In this document: one piece after another, positions 12,501 to 21,500 of the stretch
Layout of the letters: the number at the start of each line of letters is the position of its first letter
Position numbering within the stretch: the stretch's first letter is position 1
Origin: Phoronis australis
Taxonomy: Eukaryota > Phoronida > Phoronidae
NCBI GenBank assembly: GCA_002633005.1
Contig: NMRA01000439.1
Span: 1 to 64,000, forward strand
Direction: 5' to 3'
Length of the DNA stretch: 64,000 nt
Notes under the pieces: generated by a model
The model's input: only the letters and a program-made list of their open reading frames with translations
What the model was told of the DNA's origin: nothing
The model's database searches: none
Made by a program: the position numbers and the translations under genes

Positions 12501-15500
12501 TGTAGTTTTGCAATCAGTTCCATAGCAATTATCGCCAAGACGAATATGTCTTACGTGGGATTTTGAATAACAACAAAATGTCACGCGGTTTTTAGGACAA
12601 ATCAAAGATATAGAGTAAATCTAGGAAATGAAGTAGTTTTGTGATGAAGAATAGCATGTACATAAAAAGCACTCTCTAGCTCAGGTTGGCTTCATGTATC
12701 AATTTCCCGGCACTTTCCATGGTAATAACCATCTCATCCCTAACTCCTGCACGCGGATATAAGAACCCTTTTTGAATCTTCACAGCCGAGATTGTTCAGC
12801 CGCAGTGCACTTGTGTTAGGTAAAAAACTTTCAAAAATTTTCTCGTCGATGGAAGACTCACCGCTATAGCTCTCGTATTTCAAGTTGGTTCCTGGCCTTG
12901 CGTGATTGTCTCACTCACGCTTCTTCAGGGTCATCTCATCAGTTTAGATTGACGCGTCCTCTTGTAGTGGCACGCGTTCTCCAAAAGTTGCCCAATATTC
13001 ATTTCAAAAACCGGAAGATCAGGTTCATGTGTTTGTGTTCTTATTGGTTTTGCAATGAACATTGGTCACCTTTGCATTGTGTGCCAATACAAAAGTGTGT
13101 TTCGTTCCCACCTTGTGAGAGGGCCCTACGAAAGCTGGAATCGGCAGAAGCCAGAGTTTTGTTCATCAGCACTTACGATACCATATACATAAGTATACAT
13201 TAATTGTTAAGATTCGTCAAATGTTATTGCAAGGTGGAATCGATGCACGCGTTACTTACGATCACACTTCGCATTCCCAATAGATGTAAATCCTTGTGCG
13301 CAGGAACACGAGCTTGGGTAGCCATCGCTGCATGCACCAGGGAAACAGAAGTTTTGAAGCCAAGAGCAGCGAGCTGAAATAATGATCACAAGAGCGTAGT
13401 TTACAAAGTGTGTATTGCAGTTTGCATGGGCGGCGTACCATTGGGCCTCGGGGGTGGGGCTATAGTTCCCACTTTTTCTAGTGCTGCACCACCCATGGTC
13501 TATGGGTGGCGCACCACAGGGGGAGGGTGGCAATAGCCCCCACTTTTTTCAGTGCTGCGTCGCCCGTGGTTTGTCGTTCAGCGTTGGCACGATACAGATG
13601 TGAAGGGCATGATTGTAAAAGTACGACAAATGTGGTTAGGGTCGGGTAACAACGAGCACAGACGAGTAGCTGCGTTCTGAATTGTCGAACTCAAGTGAAC
13701 TGCATGGCTCAGTTAACCTGGTACTTGCGATCGTAGCAAACGGCGTAAATTTTGTTCACACGGCTGGAATGAGCCAACGAGAGAGATTTGTTGTTGTCAC
13801 TTGTCAGGTGATGCAATACCGATTTTTTTCAGTGGCTGACTAAAATACGTCATAAACAGATTCACTAGTACCAATGGCCTCCAACAAAACTGGGTTTTTG
13901 GGAACCAGAAAATCCTAATCCAAATTATTTTTTAATGTTCTCATCTACATAATACTGTATTCTTACGAAATCGAGCGCCTTGCACGAATCACATTCTTTC
14001 TCAAATGCGACAGAAGTCTCGCCATTTGTCGCCTGATCTGCCTGTTCTTCTGTTTTGGTCTATTTTAGGTTTCATTGTCCTAACGGAAGATTATGCCCAC
14101 GCATCGTTGGCCACTGAGTGACAGGAACGTTGAAAATGACACAAAAACTTATTTTGTGAATTTTCAAAGGTTAGAGAAGTGAACGATTAGTTAACCTGGC
14201 CGGCGCGTTGTCACAGTGTTGACCTCTAACAAGCGGCAGGTCGTTCATGACTCAGTGCGCTCAAACTGAGGAAAATGAATCATTTCTGCTAAGGCTTGGT
14301 GAGCGATATGAGTAAAATAATAATTATACGCTTATAGCTATGTAGTAGGCCTAAATGGAGACGCATGGCAAACACCTACCTTTCAGTGCAAATTGTAAAC
14401 AGAGAAATCAAACTTTGTTTGATCCGGAAGCGAGTTGTTAGTAATGCATAGCGATATCTCGCGAAGATTTGCTTGTTCTTGGTTTCATGCGAGTGTTATT
14501 TTCTTTCATACACTCGTAGTTGGCCTTTTTCTAGTATCGTGACCAACTTACCCCACAACAGTGGAATGTACATCAATGTGGTCTGAATGTTTGTTTAGTA
14601 AAAAATCTGTTGCCACCTATCGATACAACTATACCGAAAAATGGCTGCAAGTCAATACAATGAAGTTTACTTACGATCACAAAAGGTCTTCCCGTTGTTG
14701 GGCGTGTAAGCTGTTTTGTCTTTAACCGATTGGTACTGTAAATCACATTCAATGCACTTTTTGTTTGCTGGGCCTTCGTCACATGTCATGTGCGCGCAAT
14801 TGTTGATATCAGCAACAGGACAGGCTGAAGGAAAAAAGACCTTTAAAAATAACGACACCCTTACACACATGTCTTAGACAAAAGTGCGTAACCTTGCATT
14901 TTTTCGCAGTGGGTTTCCGTTCTGGTGTTGGGTTCACTCATTAAGTTGTGTGTAACAGCTTGGAAAACACAAATAACAATACAATTCAGTGAATGATTTC
15001 GTATAATTATTTTAATTGGTGCATTTTAATTAGGACAGACCTCACTAGTGTGTATCTTTTGTCGTTTGGAAGGAACCTAAAGAAATGTTTGATTAAACCA
15101 TTGAAGTACCCTTCCCAGTAAAACTGGTGAAGTTGCCTAGTTTGCAATCGCAAAACAAACCAAGCGCAGAAAATCAAGCTGCAAATTGAATGCATGCATT
15201 ACGTCTGTGCCTACTATTCAACCTGATAATTTATACCACTCGCACAATTTTTCACTACACTCCTCATAACAAATAACTAATGTTAAGTTAAAGTGAATGG
15301 AGTGCGCCTATATTGGGAGCATCAAATGCAGACATGGTCTTATGCGTCTAATTCCGGACATAGGCGCACCTTCGAGTATTGGCGTGCGTATACAGTAACA
15401 ATTTACAAAACACGTTGGAAAACGATTCGCTTACACTCTTGAGGAGGATACAAAACTACGCAATACTTACGATCACATTTAGGAGAGTAGAATTCGGAGT

Positions 15501-18500
15501 TGCAACTTGTACAGCGATCCGGCAACGAGCACGTGCCGCCGTTAGGGCACGTGGTTGATCCGTAACAAACGGCTGCAAAACACGTTTGCAATATTAATAA
15601 CATTCAAAGCAACCCTGTTTTAGCTTAGCTGTTAACAGATGTTAGCGACGACTTGCTCGCCTAAAACGTTAAACATAGTGCTCTATAAGCTACAACACTC
15701 AAGCATTTGGAGCAAGTTTGAATAAGGCGGTAGGGAAAGTCCACCCACCAGAAATCACGGTGTCTCAGTGAGGAGTTGTATTAGTTTGAAAATGCCTTCA
15801 TCGCTGAGACAAGCTATATGAGTTTGTGACAAAACCATCTATTCGATAACTGAAACCTCAGAAACAGGGTTTAATAGCCTTTAAATGAGCACCGTCTGCT
15901 CGATCGGGGAGGTTGTAGTCAAACCGAGGAGAATACAAGCTGTGTTCAATTTCATCTCAGTGCGTTTTAGGCTTGCCCAAAGACGGTATTAGACACTGTC
16001 ACCCCCGCCCCTTCCCATGCGAACGCGATCAAAAGAACGTCGTCAACATGTCTCTTTTAGAGTTCATTTTCCTTCAAAAATTGTCGTTGCCCTACGCCCT
16101 TACAATCTAGCTGTATTACTTAACTAATCGAGGCTTGTTATTCGCGATATTTTCAACGGAACATGACGAGCTAACTGTTTATCTAACTGAACTGGTCCAA
16201 CCAATTGGTGATTAATTTAGCAACTGAGTACTTACAAGAAATAGCTGAAAACTAAAGAATTTTTACTATTTAATGAATATGCAAACATGCAAATACAAAT
16301 AATCACCCGAATACGGTAATAATGTTAAGGTTGATACGGACTGACACTCAATCACGATGCATTCATGCATAGAGTTTGTATTATCTAAATGCATCGTCAG
16401 AGATTATTATCAAAAAGTTGCAGTGAAAGAGTCATTGTCCTTTTTGCGGCTGAAAAACACAAGATTGGAATCATAATAGAATGTGTACACTTTTTGGAGT
16501 TACTGGTACCAGGACCGCAAATCACAAATTCTCAACGCTTTCTGCCAAACATTTGCTGAGACCAAGGCCGTGGTTGTCGCCATTTCAAAACGTTTCAATC
16601 ACTTCGCTCTTCAACGCATGGAAGTAGTTCCGCAGCAGAGTTTTCGGCTGCTACTGCGGAGTTTGTGGGTTCGATTCCGAGCCATTGTTGAAATATTGTA
16701 AATTTACTTTCCTCGACAAGACTTCATACCAGCATCCACTAACTACAAATATGACGCTGAAAGCATCCAAATTGTTTTTCCATATTTATCTACATTTGAG
16801 AGAAGTTTGGGTATCCTTTGCCAAAAGCTTTTGGCTAAAGAATAGCAAAAAAAAAACAAGTGAACAATATCCGCAATATTCAAAATGACAGAACATGCAT
16901 AGAGTAGAGTCTATAGCCTTAATTTGTAAGAATAAGTATTTGTTCCTACCTAAAGTTAAGATCCTTGTGCCATTCGGATTTGACTTTTTAACTTCGAAAT
17001 CAGATTCCCATTTTGATAGAAATTAAGCTACTTTATATAATTTCGCTTAAAATGTCGTGTACACGAGTTCCCTTGACATGTAACTTTTGAAACTCTAGTG
17101 GAAAAATGAAAAGTTTGTTTGAAAAACACTGACGATTTTTTTCAAGTACACTATTTTGTCACATGAAATTCAGCTTGCTATTAGGGATCTGTCGCACCGT
17201 GCTCGTTCTCAGAAATTCCGAGCAAGTCTTAACATCTTACTGAAGCGAGCTGGGACGGACGGAATCGGGCAACTTTGACTCACAACACGTCTCGAATGCG
17301 ACACCGTGCACGCGCGTTCTTAATCACACTGTGCAGCGCTTAGTCGATTCTCACTAGTTTCTACCCTGTTTCTGAGTTCGTATTGAAGACTTGATTTTTT
17401 TGAGAGCGTCCTTGGTGCATCCTCGACTACTCTCTACTTCTTTCCCCGGCAACCGTTGTAACTGTTTAGTATGCAGTGGCGGATTTAGAGGGGGCCAAGG
17501 GAGCCATGCCTCCCCTAAATTTTTCCCAGATTCCATTTGGCAGTTCGGGGTGTAAAATCCTGGCTAATACTCTGCCCTGGCCCCCGTAACTCAAAATCCT
17601 GGATCCGCCCCTGCTATAGAAAAAGGTAACATCACGTCCCGGTAAGCAAGACTATTACCACCTCTTAGGGAGTGAGGCTCTTTTCCACCAGTGACGTATG
17701 TATACTTTACGTGATTGGCAGCGGACCAGGAGCAAAACGTCGACTCTTAGGAGCAGTCATGTACGGGCAGCATTAAAACTTACGAACACAGTGCGATGAC
17801 CCATTGTCCGTGTAGCCGTCACAGCATTTTTTCATTTCTTTACTTCTGTAAGCGACTCTGTATCTCGTCCTGTAAAAATTTTGAAGCAAAAAACTTAATT
17901 ATGCACATCATTCCGTTTAAACCTCATCTTGAAACAAATTTTGTCATAACAGCGTTTCAGTAATAAGGAAATTAAGTCTGACGGCCAAATTTTGAAAGGT
18001 TTCAAAACCCTGTGATCATCTTAAACGCTTTTTATTATTCCTGAATGGTTAGAGTGCTTTTTGTGGTGACGAAATTAAAGTCGCTTCATGGGAATGAAAT
18101 ATGTCCTGGGAGATTGTTTTCATCTTGAACAGAGATTCAAATTAGATTGATCAGATGGACCAGGAAGTCTATTGGCTGGTAATAATTGTTTGAACTGCGA
18201 CTAGGGACAATTCCACCTGGACACCTCTTGCATACTGAGCCCTGGCCAACCAATCACAGTGGCCCACCTTCGTCTTGACGTCATACTCCCAACGAAACAT
18301 TAATTCGAGAATGGAATGGATGCCGATGATGGTATCCCAAAACATCCATAGGTGTGCAAATTCCCGTCTGCGCGAAAAATGACCTGTCCTCTCTGAGTCC
18401 ATGACGTTGACACAGGGAGTGTAAAAAGTAGTGATGGCCGTGGGAGCAAAACAAATGATCCACTCATCACATGCTCCAACCTGTTGCAATAGGTGGCTAC

Positions 18501-21500
18501 GGCATGCACACATTCATGCGCATTAGTGGGCGCATAAAAGTAATGGGGTTTTGTCTTTTTATTTTCATGTCAGTGCTCACAGACTACAGCTAAATAACCA
18601 TTTATGACTAACATCTAATTTCTCACCTGTATCTTGTACATCTGAAGTCCCAATCCAAGCAACTTGTTGTATAACTCGATCTGTACGATTGTGAGTATGA
18701 TTCTTGAACGTAGTAGGTGCATACGCTGTTTGGGACGCCGCTCAAACTGTAAAATCACATCAAATTGCAACATTTTAATGCTGGCTAAACCAAATGTTGG
18801 TTTGTGTGTGGCTGATAGATGACAGCTTTTATGCTTTCGGGCATAGTCCAAATAACTGCCTGTGACTTGTCAAAACACCTTACTGAGACCGCTAAGTTGA
18901 CAACTCTCACGGCATCCACTAGGTGCTTTCGTGAAGTAGATGGTAATACTCATATCTTTCAAGGAAAGTGATAATGAGTGCTCAGTTGTCAGTGTTATAA
19001 CATGATACAGCTTGTGTAGGGGAAATTGTCAAACCAAGGGTCGAGTGCATTTTTAATGTTAAGCGTCTTAAGTTTTAAGAAAATCACAAAAGAAGGGTGA
19101 AACAAACGTGAAAAAACGTGTTAGAAAACCCACTTTTTAAGCCTTCATCTTGAATATTTATGTAAAAAATTTGGTCGTGTTCTTGATATTGTCGCTTTTC
19201 TTTTGTTTGGCCTAATTGTGACTAAAAGAACGTGGTCCAATCAACTGTTAATTGGTACATAGTCCCTAATTTTACCCAGAAGTCTCTTTTTTTCTATTGC
19301 CGTACGTTAGCAACTATACCTTTTGACGATGCGTCCCTTATGTTCGATGACGAAATCGACGATTGCTTAGAAACATAGGTCTAACAATACACTAAAATCA
19401 AGGGAAAAAGGGGGACTCCGGACCCCATGACCCCCGTGGATCCGCCTATGCGTAGTTCACTACTTGCTGGATTGTGTCCTGCGGATTTCTCAGAATACGA
19501 GTGGTCGAGCAGGGCGTCATCGTCGTAAGCACAACGGATTTGACTAAAGACAGCATCTTCTGATTCTTCTGAGTTCCATCTCCACTGTTCTCCGATATAA
19601 TGTTGCCAGGAAGGGTTCTTGCCCCCCCCCCTTCGGCCGCGGAACATAAACACTAAAATGACAAGGAAATAAATTTGGGCATTTATCATGTTACATCTAA
19701 TCGGGAGCATGGTCTTTAATGTGTGTGTGTTGGGCACAGAAATTACAGTTTTCCTCATGAGAAAAGCTTATAGATGTTTTTCATAACTGTCACCACTGAT
19801 TCTACTAGTGTATGCCATTGTATACCCACGTGATCAAGGTTTGATTGAAGCACTTCAATAGCTTTTTTGTTGGGTTTACCGAGCTCGACACAGTGGGGTG
19901 CCTTTGATACTTTAAACCTGGTTTTACTGAACCAGCTCCCTGGTCTAGCAAAACCAAGTTTTCAGACTGTTAAACCATGCTGGTGAAATGCGAGTCACGT
20001 CTAAAATTAGACCAAGTTTAGGAAGACCAGGTGTGCGTTCAGTAGACGCTAGGACCTAAGCTAGGACCTAGCTAAAACCTAGTCAAAGTCATTTAGAATG
20101 CATGGCAATATCCCACTTAATCTCGCGAAGTCTTGCTTTTTAGCGAGGTCCTAGCTTTACTGAACAGGAGGCAGGTTACCGCCCGCATTGACGGATAGTC
20201 GGCAACCTCCACTCGCCATATCGACATATATTTTGAGACGCCAGGAGTCCTTTTTATCTGGGCAGTCATAAATATGATGATAGATTCAGAAATGTTAAGA
20301 CTAACTTTTAAAGTATTTCTCTTCTGATTTTTTTCACTCTCGATTCAAATGAGTTTGGTATTACATGTACTTTGCTTAGGTCGTATAGATTGAGACGGCG
20401 AAAACAAATAATATCCGAGCGACATTTTTCCTCAGTGAATATCACAATGGCATTTCACCGCCGACCAGTATTGGTTTTATTGTTGTTGCTTTATTCAAAG
20501 TTTGTTTTCCAGACACAAATAGGAGTTGCTCTTAACGCTTGGCATCACTTAGTTAGGTTTAGTATTAACAAAGCGAATAAACTTCTTGAACCCGGACCTT
20601 AGTTACGTCGTGGGATAACGATTGTTTTGTGACCATTTTTGATGGCCGGAATTTTTTATTTTGATTTATTCTAAACAGCGAAAAGTTTATTTAAAAATTT
20701 CCACATTTTATTTGTCTTATTCTGCAAACTCGACATGGAATACAACACATTTAAAAACAATGAAATTTTAAAAACAATGAAATTTAAATAAATGTCCATA
20801 AAGTGACTCCTGAAAATAATAGAGGTTACGGTTGCAGAAAGTCAAAGAAAATAAGTTTTTCAGTTTTTCATACTAAAATGAAAATTTATTACAAATATCT
20901 AAATAAATGAACGTCAGTTTATAACCCTTCCGTCAAAACATGTCTAGTTTTGCGCATGGTCTCGTGTTCATCGGATTGAGGTCACTCTAATTCAGCTGTA
21001 ACGAAAACTGAATTTTGTAAAAACTGGCATCTTACAGTCAATCTAGTTGCTTACAAGCGTGGTTGTGCCGTGTGTTCACATGAAAAATGATACTTTGCCC
21101 ATATATTAATTGAAATCAAATTATTTGAAAAAAAAAATAAAAAATCAATTTTGTGTAAATTAAATTTATAAATATTACAATTTTTTGTTTTACATTATGA
21201 TTTAGTGAAATGTTTGTGAAGTATAACACGCTAATTTTTTATGATAACTTTTAAGAAAATTTTGTCAGGCAAGTCGATGTAAGTTGAGTGAGTGTTGACA
21301 GATGTACGTGACGGGCGTACGCTCTGAATTTCTCGTTTTAAAACTGTTTGTTGTGGCTAAGATAGCAATTCGGAGTAATTCAAACTACAGCATTTAAGCT
21401 ATACTGCTCTTGCAAATGATTCAAAATTAAATTAGACTGCAATGAAACATGCATTTTTAATCAATATACACCGATTGGACTTCTGTCTGAAAACCACACC

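Noticed and set aside
16660-16690. Possible tRNA gene (B box GTGGGTTCGATTCCGA)
   Set aside because: Upstream sequence gives no A box at the right distance and no cloverleaf.
18169-18513. 114-codon minus-strand frame between EMI exons 2 and 3
   Set aside because: Exons 18627 and 17869 already join in phase and complete the EMI domain; three overlapping frames are open here, which suggests chance or a repeat.
19381-19758. 125-codon minus-strand frame
   Set aside because: Overlaps a GGATCCGCC element end and a C-run; most likely a decayed transposon fragment.
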